Below, in pieces: positions 1 through 7,358 of a stretch of 9,045 nucleotides of DNA (positions are counted from its first letter, which is position 1; each line of letters opens with the position of its first letter). Made by a program: the position numbers and the translations under genes. The notes beneath the pieces are model-generated. The model had not been told where the DNA came from and searched no databases. It saw nothing but the letters and a program-made list of their open reading frames with translations. Origin of the DNA: DTU072 sp050309775. GTDB lineage: Bacteria > Bacillota > Clostridia > Christensenellales > DTU072. The DNA lies in contig JBNRMV010000011.1 of the NCBI GenBank assembly GCA_050309775.1, positions 1 to 9,045 on the forward strand, written 5' to 3'.

Positions 1-1224
<1,224 letters not shown>

Positions 1225-1254
1225 AAAAAGACTTCCGCAGGGAGGTCTTTTTTG
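1225..1254. terminator. Bidirectional intrinsic terminator between 16S and the regulator gene
   Basis: A 12-bp stem (1225-1236 with 1241-1252, one T-G wobble) has a 4-nt GCAG loop. On the + strand it runs into a T-run, and on the - strand the A-run on the other side becomes a T-run too. It can end 16S transcription and also the convergent AraC-type gene whose stop codon lies 12 bases away. Confidence 0.88.
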
Positions 1255-1266
1255 TTTGTAAAAAAT

Positions 1267-2196
1267 TCAATTTTTTATTAAGTCGGGCAAATCCTCACGC
1301 AGACTTTCACGGTAGAGGCTGGGCGTAAGCCCAACAAAACGCTTAAATATTTTAATAAAATATCCGCAATCCTCAAAACCCACTTCATACGAAATTGCGC
1401 CGATAGGTTTATTGGTGCGGGCAAGCAATGTTTTTGCCGTTTCGATGCGCAGGCAGTTTACATAAGTAGAAAGGTTGGAATTAAAAACCTTTTTGAAGAG
1501 CTTGCTGAAATAGCTTGGGCTGACATCGCAAAGAGAAGCAAGATGTTCCAGCCGTATTTCTTTGTGAAAATTTTCGTTGATAAACTTTATTGCCGGTTTC
1601 AGAGTAGGCGTGTTTTTGTGGGCCGGCAGCTCATTTGCCGCCAAAACATTTGCAAAATCATATCCTTCAATCTTCAGCGCAGCTTCTTTTATGACATAGT
1701 TGTACATATAAAAAATCATATTACAAAGCGCCTCGATGCGGTCAAGGGGCAACACAGGCAGCGATTTGTAAAGACTGAGCAATGCGCCTTCCAGCTTGTG
1801 TTCGTTATAAGCATTTGTTACGCGTTCAAGAGAAGAAGTATCGGCGTTTTTTATGCGCAGCTGCCCCGCCATCACGGCGCCCACATATGTGCCGTGTAAA
1901 GTAACAGGCGTGGCGAAGTCGACAAGCCCCATGTGGCAGAGGTATATGTAAGGCTTTCCGATGCGCGCGGCCTCCAGCCCTCCGCGAGAGTCGCATTTTT
2001 GGCAAAATTCCCTAAGCGTCGGGTCCTCCCTCACACGCTTGCAAAACTCGCTGCAGCCACTATGATAAGAAATTGGCCGACCTGTAAAGTCCACAGTAAC
2101 AAGCGCCACTTCCGTAGCCACGGCAATTTTGTCTTGAAGATTCTGAAGATCTCCTACTTCAAACAATTGTTTCAGAAGCATACTTCTTTCCGGCAT
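1267..2196 (-). CDS. PocR-domain AraC-family transcriptional activator
   Basis: This is a predicted cytoplasmic DNA-binding regulator of the adjacent glycerol/dihydroxyacetone operon. The N-terminal half (about residues 6-170) looks like a PocR ligand-sensing domain. It has the spaced cysteines CSEFC, CQKC and a YLCHMGL block, followed by a LHGTYVGAVMAGQ segment. The C-terminal 100 residues are a double helix-turn-helix AraC domain (HLASLCDVSPSYFSKLFKK, then a second helix pair ending VGLTPSLYR). In other bacteria PocR domains accompany propanediol or glycerol regulators; ligand binding here is inference from family and context. A GTG at 2208 would add four residues, but the ATG at 2196 has GAGGA five bases upstream and is preferred; an ATG at 2181 is also possible. 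Length of about 309 residues is normal. It is divergent from gldA, the classic activator position. It shares a bidirectional terminator with the 16S gene. Confidence 0.93.
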   Translation of the reverse strand: MPERSMLLKQLFEVGDLQNLQDKIAVATEVALVTVDFTGRPISYHSGCSEFCKRVREDPTLREFCQKCDSRGGLEAARIGKPYIYLCHMGLVDFATPVTLHGTYVGAVMAGQLRIKNADTSSLERVTNAYNEHKLEGALLSLYKSLPVLPLDRIEALCNMIFYMYNYVIKEAALKIEGYDFANVLAANELPAHKNTPTLKPAIKFINENFHKEIRLEHLASLCDVSPSYFSKLFKKVFNSNLSTYVNCLRIETAKTLLARTNKPIGAISYEVGFEDCGYFIKIFKRFVGLTPSLYRESLREDLPDLIKN

Positions 2197-2222
2197 AAAT
2201 ATCCTCACACAGAATTGCTTTT

Positions 2223-2231
2223 ATTTTACTA
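2223..2231 (+). promoter_or_regulatory. ATTTTACTA motif copy near the regulator start
   Basis: The 9-mer ATTTTACTA occurs here, just upstream of the regulator's start, and again at 2331-2339. A near copy in inverted orientation (TAGTAAAGT) lies at 2348-2356. On the minus strand this copy reads TAGTAAAAT and includes a possible -10 box TAAAAT for the regulator gene. It could therefore be an autoregulatory operator. No binding data exist; this is inferred from repetition and position. Confidence 0.35.
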
Positions 2232-2328
2232 AAGGGCGCCTCTTTTTGTCGGGATGCGGTTTGTTTTGCTTAACAAGATAAGACAAGCGGCGCAACTCAA
2301 TCAATGTATAAAAAAGCGTCATTTAGTG

Positions 2329-2358
2329 GCATTTTACTACAAGAAACTAGTAAAGTGC
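2329..2358. repeat. 11-bp inverted repeat, candidate activator operator
   Basis: GCATTTTACTA (2329-2339) and TAGTAAAGTGC (2348-2358) are inverted copies with one mismatch, separated by the 8 bases CAAGAAAC. It lies about 70 bases upstream of the TATAAT box of the gldA operon, a usual position for activator binding. AraC proteins more often bind direct repeats, so a different regulator or an RNA hairpin is also possible. Confidence 0.45.
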
Positions 2359-2403
2359 AAAATGGTACAACAAAATAATACCATAAATTTGCTTATTTGT
2401 CTA

Positions 2404-2432
2404 ATGTTTTTTTTTGCGGGGTGGGCTATAAT
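2404..2432 (+). promoter_or_regulatory. Probable gldA-dhaKL promoter, activator-dependent type
   Basis: A perfect -10 box TATAAT is at 2427-2432. The -35 position 17 bases upstream reads ATGTTT, a poor match, which fits a promoter needing an activator such as the divergent PocR-AraC protein. A second TATAAT at 2453-2458 would start transcription on top of the ribosome-binding site AAAGGAG (2460-2466) and is less likely. The rest of the 2209-2476 intergenic region holds no convincing gene. Confidence 0.55.
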
Positions 2433-2476
2433 AAAAGGTACAAAAAGACTATTATAATAAAAGGAGTTTATATTTT

Positions 2477-3613
2477 ATGAGAAAAGCATTTATTAGCCCC
2501 TCAAAATATGTTCAAGGCGAAAACGAATTGCTCAATTTGGGTTATTTTGTTAAAACCTTTGGCAAATCAGCGCTGCTTATAGCCCATGCCGACGATGTTA
2601 AGCGTGTTCAGTCCCAGCTTGACGCTACCGCAGCAAGGTTCAAAATTACATTTGTTCCCAGCAATTTTGGCGGGGAATGCTCAAGAGAGGAAGTCGCCAG
2701 ACTTGCCGAAGTAGCGAAACAGAACAAATGCGCCTGCACCATCGGACTTGGCGGCGGCAAAGCCATCGACACCGCAAAGTGCGTAGCAAAAGGAAACAAC
2801 CTTATTATTGTTCCCACCATTGCGGCTACAGATGCGCCCACCAGCCACTCTGCCGTGCTGTACAGACCAGACGGCTCATTTGATGACTATGCCTATTTCA
2901 AAGCCAGCCCCAGCGTTGTGCTTATTGATACCACAATCATAGCCAAAGCGCCAACCAGATTCCTTGTATCTGGAATGGGAGACGCTCTTGCGACATATTT
3001 TGAAGCCCGTGCCACACAACAATCATTCAGCAATGTCAATGCCGGATTGCCCTGCGGAGCAAGAGAAGGTTTTGCTGCGCCCGCAAAAGGCACCAAGGCC
3101 GCCATGGCGCTTGCCACGCTTTGCTATGAGACCTTGCTTACCGAAGGAGCCAAGGCAAAAGCCGCTTGCGACAACAATGTAGTTACCCCCGCATTGGAAG
3201 ACATCGTTGAAGCCAACATACTGCTTTCCGGACTTGGATTTGAGAGCGGCGGACTGGCCGCGGCTCACGCCATACACGACGGACTGACTGTGCTTGAGGG
3301 CACACACAAGATGTTCCATGGCGAGAAAGTTGCTTTCGGAACGCTGGTACAACTTGTCCTTGAGAATGCGCCGCAAGAAGAGATTGACGAAGTCATTGAT
3401 TTCTGCCTCAGTGTAGGTCTTCCAGTATGCCTTGAAGATATCGGCGTAGACAGCCTCAGCAATGAAGAGCTTATGGAAGTAGCCAACAAAGCATGCATTC
3501 CCGAAGAGTCAATCCACGCAATGCCCTTTGCCGTTACCCCTGACCAGGTTGCCGCAGCAATACTTGTTGCCGACAGACTGGGCAGCGAAGCAAAAGGATG
3601 CTGCTGCTGTTAA
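2477..3613 (+). CDS. gldA: Glycerol dehydrogenase, NAD-dependent
   Basis: This cytosolic, metal-dependent type III alcohol dehydrogenase oxidises glycerol to dihydroxyacetone with NAD (EC 1.1.1.6), the first step of the oxidative glycerol branch. The NAD-binding loop IGLGGGKAIDTAK is at residues 89-101. The three expected metal ligands are present: D169 in SGMGDAL, H264 in AAAHAIHDG and H281 in FHGEKVAFG. The length of 378 is slightly above the usual 360-370. Compared from memory with the E. coli form, the extra residues fall around 186-204 between the metal aspartate and LCYETLL. The protein ends in GCCCC, four consecutive cysteines encoded by a TGC-rich triplet run, which is unusual. The start has AAAGGAG ten bases upstream. 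It is the first gene of the gldA-dhaK-dhaL operon. Glycerol dehydrogenase is much the best call; relatives acting on other diols cannot be excluded. Confidence 0.95.
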   Translation: MRKAFISPSKYVQGENELLNLGYFVKTFGKSALLIAHADDVKRVQSQLDATAARFKITFVPSNFGGECSREEVARLAEVAKQNKCACTIGLGGGKAIDTAKCVAKGNNLIIVPTIAATDAPTSHSAVLYRPDGSFDDYAYFKASPSVVLIDTTIIAKAPTRFLVSGMGDALATYFEARATQQSFSNVNAGLPCGAREGFAAPAKGTKAAMALATLCYETLLTEGAKAKAACDNNVVTPALEDIVEANILLSGLGFESGGLAAAHAIHDGLTVLEGTHKMFHGEKVAFGTLVQLVLENAPQEEIDEVIDFCLSVGLPVCLEDIGVDSLSNEELMEVANKACIPEESIHAMPFAVTPDQVAAAILVADRLGSEAKGCCCC

Positions 3614-3631
3614 AAAAACCATCACAAAAAA

Positions 3632-3663
3632 GGCCGAAACTGAGGGCATCCTCAGTTTCCGCC
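3632..3663. promoter_or_regulatory. Strong intercistronic hairpin between gldA and dhaK
   Basis: A 14-position stem (3632-3645 with 3650-3663, a single C-C mismatch) has a GCAT loop; the inner 10 bp are perfect. On the + strand it is followed by AATTTTAG rather than a clean T-run, so it may act as a partial terminator or an mRNA-end stabiliser that sets the GldA:DhaK ratio. On the minus strand it is followed directly by TTTTTT and would be a textbook terminator, although no minus-strand gene ends here. Confidence 0.75.
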
Positions 3664-3688
3664 AATTTTAGATATAGGAGAGAGATGT

Positions 3689-4675
3689 ATGAAGAAAATC
3701 ATTAATACCCCCGAGAGCTTTGTAATTGAGATGTGCAAAGGCATGATAAAAGCTCACCCCGAACTGGATTTTATCGAGAAATTCAAAGTAGTCAAGAAAA
3801 AAGAAATAAACACCAATAAAGTCAGCCTTATATCGGGCGGCGGCAGCGGACATGAACCCGCTCACGCAGGCTTTGTCGGAAAGGGCATGTTGGACGCCGC
3901 TGTTTGCGGAGATATTTTTGCATCTCCGTCAATTAAGCAGGTCTATACCGCCATCAGCAAGACAGAATCCAAGAAAGGAACGCTGCTTATCGTCAAGAAT
4001 TATTCAGGCGACTGCATGAACTTTAACGAAGCCGCGGCGCTTGCCGAAGAAGACGATATTCAGGTTGAAGCCGTTTATGTCAACGACGACATTGCCGTCA
4101 AAGACAGCCTTTATACAGTAGGCAGAAGAGGCGTTGCTGGTACGGTATTTGTACACAAAATAGCCGGAGCCGCAGCCGAAGAAGGCAGAAGCCTAGCGGA
4201 AGTTAAGGCAGTAGCCAACAAAACAATTCAGAATGTCCGCTCAATTGGATTTGCGCTGACATCCTGCACCGTTCCCGCAAAAGGCACCCCGACATTTGAG
4301 CTGGGCGCTGACGAAATGGAATATGGCGTCGGCATTCACGGCGAGCCGGGCAGACAGAGAATGCCCATAGCCAAGGCAGACGACCTTGCCGCCACTATGG
4401 TCGGCCAAATAGACGAGGACATGCCGATAGGCGGAGCCGAAGTCGCTCTCATGATAAACGGCTTTGGCGCCAGCCCGTTGCAAGAACTGTATTTGTTCAA
4501 CAATGCAGTTTCTGCCGAAGTAGAAAAGAAGGGCGCCAAGATTTACAGAACTCTGGTAGGCAACTTCATGACATCCATAGACATGGCAGGCGCGTCGGTT
4601 ACTATATTGAAATTGGACGACGAGCTGAAAGCTTTGCTTGATGCAGAAGCCAACACACCGGCGCTGAAAATCTAA
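3689..4675 (+). CDS. dhaK: Dihydroxyacetone kinase, substrate-binding subunit DhaK
   Basis: This is the DhaK subunit (Dak1 domain), which binds dihydroxyacetone covalently for phosphorylation to DHAP by the phosphorylated cofactor on DhaL. The substrate-site residues are intact. H217 in GIHGEPG is the hemiaminal-forming histidine, and H55 in GGGSGHEPAHAG and D108 in NYSGDCMNF are the catalytic pair; these match E. coli H218, H56 and D109. The whole 328-residue length is covered by the domain and is typical for a stand-alone subunit. There is no fused DhaL domain, so this is not the single-chain ATP-dependent kinase. The start ATG has AGGAGAG about eight bases upstream. It is followed 11 bases later by dhaL, indicating co-translation. 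It receives the product of GldA. Confidence 0.97.
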   Translation: MKKIINTPESFVIEMCKGMIKAHPELDFIEKFKVVKKKEINTNKVSLISGGGSGHEPAHAGFVGKGMLDAAVCGDIFASPSIKQVYTAISKTESKKGTLLIVKNYSGDCMNFNEAAALAEEDDIQVEAVYVNDDIAVKDSLYTVGRRGVAGTVFVHKIAGAAAEEGRSLAEVKAVANKTIQNVRSIGFALTSCTVPAKGTPTFELGADEMEYGVGIHGEPGRQRMPIAKADDLAATMVGQIDEDMPIGGAEVALMINGFGASPLQELYLFNNAVSAEVEKKGAKIYRTLVGNFMTSIDMAGASVTILKLDDELKALLDAEANTPALKI

Positions 4676-4686
4676 GGGAGGCAAAA

Positions 4687-5340
4687 ATGAAAACAATTAC
4701 CACAAAGGATATGACCGCCATAATAAACACAATGGCTGACATTATCATCGAGAACGAAGTGCCGTTTTGCGAGATGGACAGCGCCGCAGGAGATGGCGAC
4801 TTTGGAATGAGCCTTGCAAAAGGATTCAAACAGCTTAAGAAAGAATGGGACGAGCTTGATTTTGACGACATCGGCGCATTTTTGAAGAGCTGTAGCATGG
4901 TTATTATGGAGCATTGCGGCGGAGCAAGCGGACCTATATGGGGTTCTGCTTTCAGGGCCGCGGCAAGAGCAGCCGGCGATGCCGAAGAAATCGGAGTCGC
5001 AGAACTAGCAGAGATGCTTCAAGCAGCCGTAGCCGGCATCCAAAAAACCGGCGAACGCTCCTTTGGAAGAGGCGCCGTCGTAGGAGACAAGACGCTTATT
5101 GACGCGCTTGTTCCGGCAGCAGACAGCCTTTCTGCCAGCGCAGAGGCAGGGGAAGACCTTCTTCCCGCAATGAGAAAGGCGGCTGACGCAGCAGTGGCCG
5201 GAGCAGAAAGCACAAAGCTTATTTCGGCAAAAATGGGCAGAGCCGGCACCGTCGGAGACAGAAGCATAGGCTATCCCGATGCCGGAGCATACGGACTGGG
5301 TGTTATTTTCACAGGCATAGTAGACAGCTTAGAAAAATAA
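4687..5340 (+). CDS. dhaL: Dihydroxyacetone kinase, nucleotide-binding subunit DhaL
   Basis: DhaL (Dak2 domain) carries an ADP/ATP cofactor held by Mg ions and passes the phosphate to DhaK-bound dihydroxyacetone. The Mg-binding aspartates are visible as D31, D36 and D38 in MDSAAGDGDFG. The nucleotide-loop motif GGASGP is at 78-83, and a further conserved block GDKTLIDAL sits near 132. The length of 217 is normal. The common GDGDHG histidine is replaced by phenylalanine (F39). In PTS-linked systems DhaM recharges the bound ADP, but no dhaM follows; the gene is followed by a strong terminator. DhaM may be encoded elsewhere, or this kinase may use another donor. GGGAGG lies five bases before the ATG and overlaps the end of dhaK's downstream spacer. 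Last gene of the operon. Confidence 0.96.
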   Translation: MKTITTKDMTAIINTMADIIIENEVPFCEMDSAAGDGDFGMSLAKGFKQLKKEWDELDFDDIGAFLKSCSMVIMEHCGGASGPIWGSAFRAAARAAGDAEEIGVAELAEMLQAAVAGIQKTGERSFGRGAVVGDKTLIDALVPAADSLSASAEAGEDLLPAMRKAADAAVAGAESTKLISAKMGRAGTVGDRSIGYPDAGAYGLGVIFTGIVDSLEK

Positions 5341-5361
5341 CAAAGAACCAAAAATGTTATC

Positions 5362-5391
5362 AAAACCCCGCTCATATGAGCGGGGTTTTTT
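5362..5391 (+). terminator. Intrinsic terminator of the gldA-dhaK-dhaL operon
   Basis: A perfect palindromic stem (AAAACCCCGCTCA paired with TGAGCGGGGTTTT) is followed by a T-run to 5391. It lies 21 bases after the dhaL stop codon. GC-rich core and T-tail make this a strong + strand terminator; its symmetry would give some activity on the other strand. Confidence 0.95.
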
Positions 5392-5515
5392 GTTTAAGAG
5401 ATTTTGTTGAGAATGGCAACAAGCAAATCTTGAAAATCATGACGGCGCAAACCTTAGTTTAGAATTGCTGGCAGAAGATGAACACCAGCAAATTATCAGA
5501 CACAACAAAAAACAC
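5392..5515. other. Non-coding spacer with a short hairpin before tRNA-Val
   Basis: No start codon with a ribosome-binding site opens a credible gene here. One frame stays open from about 5411 into the tRNA but has no start and could at most be a decayed gene end. A 7-bp hairpin TTGCTGG/CCAGCAA (5465-5471 with 5485-5491) has no T-tail. Confidence 0.5.
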
Positions 5516-5544
5516 TTTACAAAAAAACAGTTTTTTGCTATTAT
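5516..5544 (+). promoter_or_regulatory. Promoter of tRNA-Val
   Basis: The -35 box TTTACA (5516-5521) and -10 box TATTAT (5539-5544) are separated by exactly 17 bases, giving a start near 5551, about five bases before the mature tRNA. This is a standard housekeeping-sigma promoter. Confidence 0.75.
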
Positions 5545-5555
5545 AATAACGCTAT

Positions 5556-5631
5556 GGACAATTAACTCAGCTGGTAGAGTGTCTTCTTGACGTGGAGAAA
5601 GTCAGGGGTTCGAGTCCCTTATTGTCCACCA
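5556..5631 (+). tRNA. tRNA-Val (anticodon GAC), CCA encoded
   Basis: A complete 76-nt cloverleaf is present. The acceptor stem GGACAAT pairs with ATTGTCC (7 bp). The D-arm is ACTC/GAGT with the AGCTGGTA loop. The anticodon stem TCTTC/GGAGA holds the loop TTGACGT with GAC at 5589-5591. The T-arm AGGGG/CCCTT carries the TTCGAGT loop. The 3' CCA is genome-encoded at 5629-5631. GAC reads GUC/GUU valine codons. It is a single tRNA gene with its own promoter and terminator. It sits at the junction between the dha operon and an AT-rich region with a site-specific recombinase, so it may mark a genomic-island boundary. Confidence 0.96.
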
Positions 5632-5636
5632 TAGAC

Positions 5637-5675
5637 ACACGGCGTCAAGGCAGTATTGACACCGTGTTTTTCTTT
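5637..5675 (+). terminator. Terminator of tRNA-Val
   Basis: The hairpin ACACGG-C-GTCAA (5637-5648) pairs with TTGAC-A-CCGTGT (5656-5667), an 11-bp stem with one internal C-A mismatch and a 7-nt loop, followed by TTTTCTTT. It lies five bases after the tRNA CCA. It has no T-run in the opposite direction. Confidence 0.85.
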
Positions 5676-5680
5676 GCAAA

Positions 5681-5717
5681 AAAGCCCTGTTTTATCGTAT
5701 TTTTAACAGGACTTTTT
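5681..5717. terminator. Second, bidirectional terminator hairpin
   Basis: AAAGCCCTGTT (5681-5691) pairs with AACAGGACTTT (5705-5715) with one C-A mismatch. There is a T-run on the + side and an A-run (T-run on the minus strand) before it. It can back up tRNA termination and also stop minus-strand transcription coming from the lipoprotein operon. Confidence 0.65.
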
Positions 5718-5730
5718 CGATTTTATGGAT

Positions 5731-5847
5731 TATTCTTACTTTTTTATAGGATTTTCTTACTTTTGGTTGTGCGTCTATCTTGCACCACTCTTTTGCAGGA
5801 TTTGAACTTAATGCCTTTTCTTACTTTTGGTTTTCCTACTTTTTGTT
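5731..5847. repeat. Repeated TTCTTACTTTT motif in an AT-rich non-coding stretch
   Basis: The 17-mer TTTTCTTACTTTTGGTT occurs exactly at 5752-5768 and 5816-5832. Shorter or degenerate copies are at 5733-5743 (TTCTTACTTTT) and 5831-5847 (TTTTCCTACTTTTTGTT). No credible gene is present between the tRNA and the lipoprotein stop codon (5632-5924). An open frame of about 107 codons on the + strand here overlaps the tRNA and is not believed. Confidence 0.6.
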
Positions 5848-5858
5848 CTGTTGGTGTC

Positions 5859-5918
5859 AATCTTGATTACTCTGCAAATTCAAGTTTTAATCAAGATTTG
5901 AATTCAAGTTTATAAACT
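5859..5918. repeat. Nested inverted and direct repeats downstream of the lipoprotein gene
   Basis: AATCTTGATTA (5859-5869) is a perfect 11-bp inverted copy of 5888-5898. AATTCAAGTTT is directly repeated at 5877-5887 and 5901-5911, 24 bases apart. Two further self-palindromes, TTGAATTCAA (5898-5907) and AGTTTATAAACT (5907-5918), follow. No T-run follows either way, so it is not a standard terminator. Function unknown. Confidence 0.6.
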
Positions 5919-5924
5919 GTCCAC

Positions 5925-6635
5925 CTATACGTTGCTTGTAATAATAATACCACTATCTGAAAAAGTTATCTTAAATTCTGAAGCTGCGTTAAATCCTTGA
6001 AGTATATTTTGTTCTGCTTCATCCAAGATTTGTAGTGTATTGCCGTCTTTAGTCACCTTAAAGAAGTTTTTCTCGTAAAAGGATGTAAAATCGTCAATAC
6101 CGTACGATGTCGGATACAATGTGTTCTCATAAATGCGATTTTGGTTTACTTCTTCTATATTTTTATAATCAAACATATACAATGGTAACATTATTACTGC
6201 ACGGTTGTCTGTATCCTTTTTAACTAATTCAAAACGCATATTGGTCATTGCATAATTATATCTTTTATCGTTTGGCCACGGCCGAATTATGCAATTGCCC
6301 ATTTTCTTATTTGATGTATCTTCTATCAAAATGCAATCGTTTACTATTTCAAAATCATATCCATGACTTACTTTTATTTTTTGATAAATATCATCTAAAC
6401 TACCATCAAAATTATACAAATGATTGCTCGCGAATGATTGGAAATTCGTTTTTTTAACTGGAATTGCAAACTTGAACATTTCTGAGGCATCAGCGCTTCT
6501 ATAACTTGGGATGCTCATTGCGTCTGCTTTCCCGCCCGTGGAGTCGCAGGCGGTTAGGCAAAATATTAGGGTGAGTATAGCTACCACAACTGCGATAAAT
6601 AATTTTTTGATACTTGTTGTTGTTTTAGTTTTCAT
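5925..6635 (-). CDS. Putative lipoprotein of unknown function
   Basis: I do not recognise this 236-residue protein. The N-terminus is a clear lipoprotein signal peptide: KTKTTTSIKK positive stretch, a hydrophobic core of about residues 12-27, and the lipobox LTAC with the lipidated cysteine at position 30. A short GS-type linker follows (DSTGGKAD). The mature part (about 200 residues) is mixed polar and aromatic with no repeats or obvious catalytic motif, so it should be a surface-anchored domain on the outer face of the membrane. The start ATG has a perfect AGGAGG five to six bases upstream. It is the last gene of a same-strand run after a sigma factor and a one-TM partner, 64 bases behind the latter, which suggests an envelope-signalling output or sensor. 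The spacer has no clear promoter of its own. Confidence 0.85.
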   Translation of the reverse strand: MKTKTTTSIKKLFIAVVVAILTLIFCLTACDSTGGKADAMSIPSYRSADASEMFKFAIPVKKTNFQSFASNHLYNFDGSLDDIYQKIKVSHGYDFEIVNDCILIEDTSNKKMGNCIIRPWPNDKRYNYAMTNMRFELVKKDTDNRAVIMLPLYMFDYKNIEEVNQNRIYENTLYPTSYGIDDFTSFYEKNFFKVTKDGNTLQILDEAEQNILQGFNAASEFKITFSDSGIIITSNV

Positions 6636-6699
6636 AATTATCCTCCTAATTTATGTTGATACTATAGCTACAATCAAAATCAAAAAATTTTCGGAGTTT

Positions 6700-7329
6700 T
6701 TAAAAAAGTTTTTGTAATGTCTCCTCCCAGGCTACATACTGAGTGCTAGAAAATTTAAGATAATACATATATTCGTTATTTTGCAATTGAATGTACAATT
6801 CTCCTTCATATAAAATATGACGCACATCCTTCCCATTTATATTAGTTGTATAAACTTCGCCTGCACTCACTGGATAAAAGAGTTCTTCCTTTTCGTATGT
6901 GCGTGTTCTATCAGTGTCAATTTTTACAAGAAAGAATATTTTGAAGTCATCTAAAGACAATTCTTCTTGGGCTAAAACATCATCTCCTGAGTAGGAATAA
7001 ACCAAAGCTGAAATCGGAACAACATTAAATGTTAAAATGTTTTTATTATTTTTAGAAGCATATTTAGCAACGGAATCTACGGTCGTTGAAGTAAGCTGGT
7101 CGTTGGTAATAAATTCAAACTCTTGCCGAGCAGGAATCAGCAGCGGAATGCATATGCACAAAGTTATTATTAGTGCGCATGCTGTAGATAATGCAGTTAC
7201 TGTTTTCCATGACATTCGCTTCTTTTTATACTTATTTTTTTCCATATAATTTTTAGCATCACAAAGAACAGTTTCACTTGGTTGCTCTAAGTTGACATTA
7301 TTTAAGATTTTTTTATTAATTTTATTCAT
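6700..7329 (-). CDS. Single-pass membrane protein, probable anti-sigma factor
   Basis: This 209-residue protein has a short basic cytoplasmic N-terminus (residues 1-40, ending KYKKKRMS), one transmembrane helix (about 42-66, TVTALSTACALIITLCICIP), and an extracytoplasmic domain of about 140 residues. The gene follows the ECF sigma gene by 29 bases on the same strand, the standard place and topology for a membrane anti-sigma factor that would bind the sigma inside the cell and sense a signal outside. It has no HxxxCxxC zinc anti-sigma motif, and its cytoplasmic part is short for such a domain, so the anti-sigma role is inference from context. AAGGA lies about seven bases before the ATG. I recognise no sensor fold in the outer domain. 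Alternative: an unrelated membrane protein co-expressed with the sigma. Confidence 0.7.
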   Translation of the reverse strand: MNKINKKILNNVNLEQPSETVLCDAKNYMEKNKYKKKRMSWKTVTALSTACALIITLCICIPLLIPARQEFEFITNDQLTSTTVDSVAKYASKNNKNILTFNVVPISALVYSYSGDDVLAQEELSLDDFKIFFLVKIDTDRTRTYEKEELFYPVSAGEVYTTNINGKDVRHILYEGELYIQLQNNEYMYYLKFSSTQYVAWEETLQKLF

Positions 7330-7358
7330 TTTATATCCTTATATATAAACTACTGTTT

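Noticed and set aside
2254..2457. Open frame of 67 codons upstream of gldA on the + strand
   Set aside because: It overlaps the promoter, the inverted repeat and the -10 box, has no ribosome-binding site and a low-complexity sequence.
5411..5592. Start-less open frame running into tRNA-Val
   Set aside because: It has no start codon and runs through the tRNA promoter into the tRNA. It could be a decayed gene end, but the evidence is too thin to call a pseudogene.
5781..5856. Short, very basic minus-strand open frame over the repeat block
   Set aside because: About 38 codons with only a TTG start, no ribosome-binding site, and composition explained by the AT-rich repeats.
5592..5915. Open frame of 107 codons on the + strand
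   Set aside because: It starts inside tRNA-Val, crosses two terminator hairpins and consists of T-rich low-complexity residues; no ribosome-binding site.
5731..5918. CRISPR-like array
   Set aside because: Repeat copies are unequal in length, spacing is irregular and there are no uniform spacers or cas genes.
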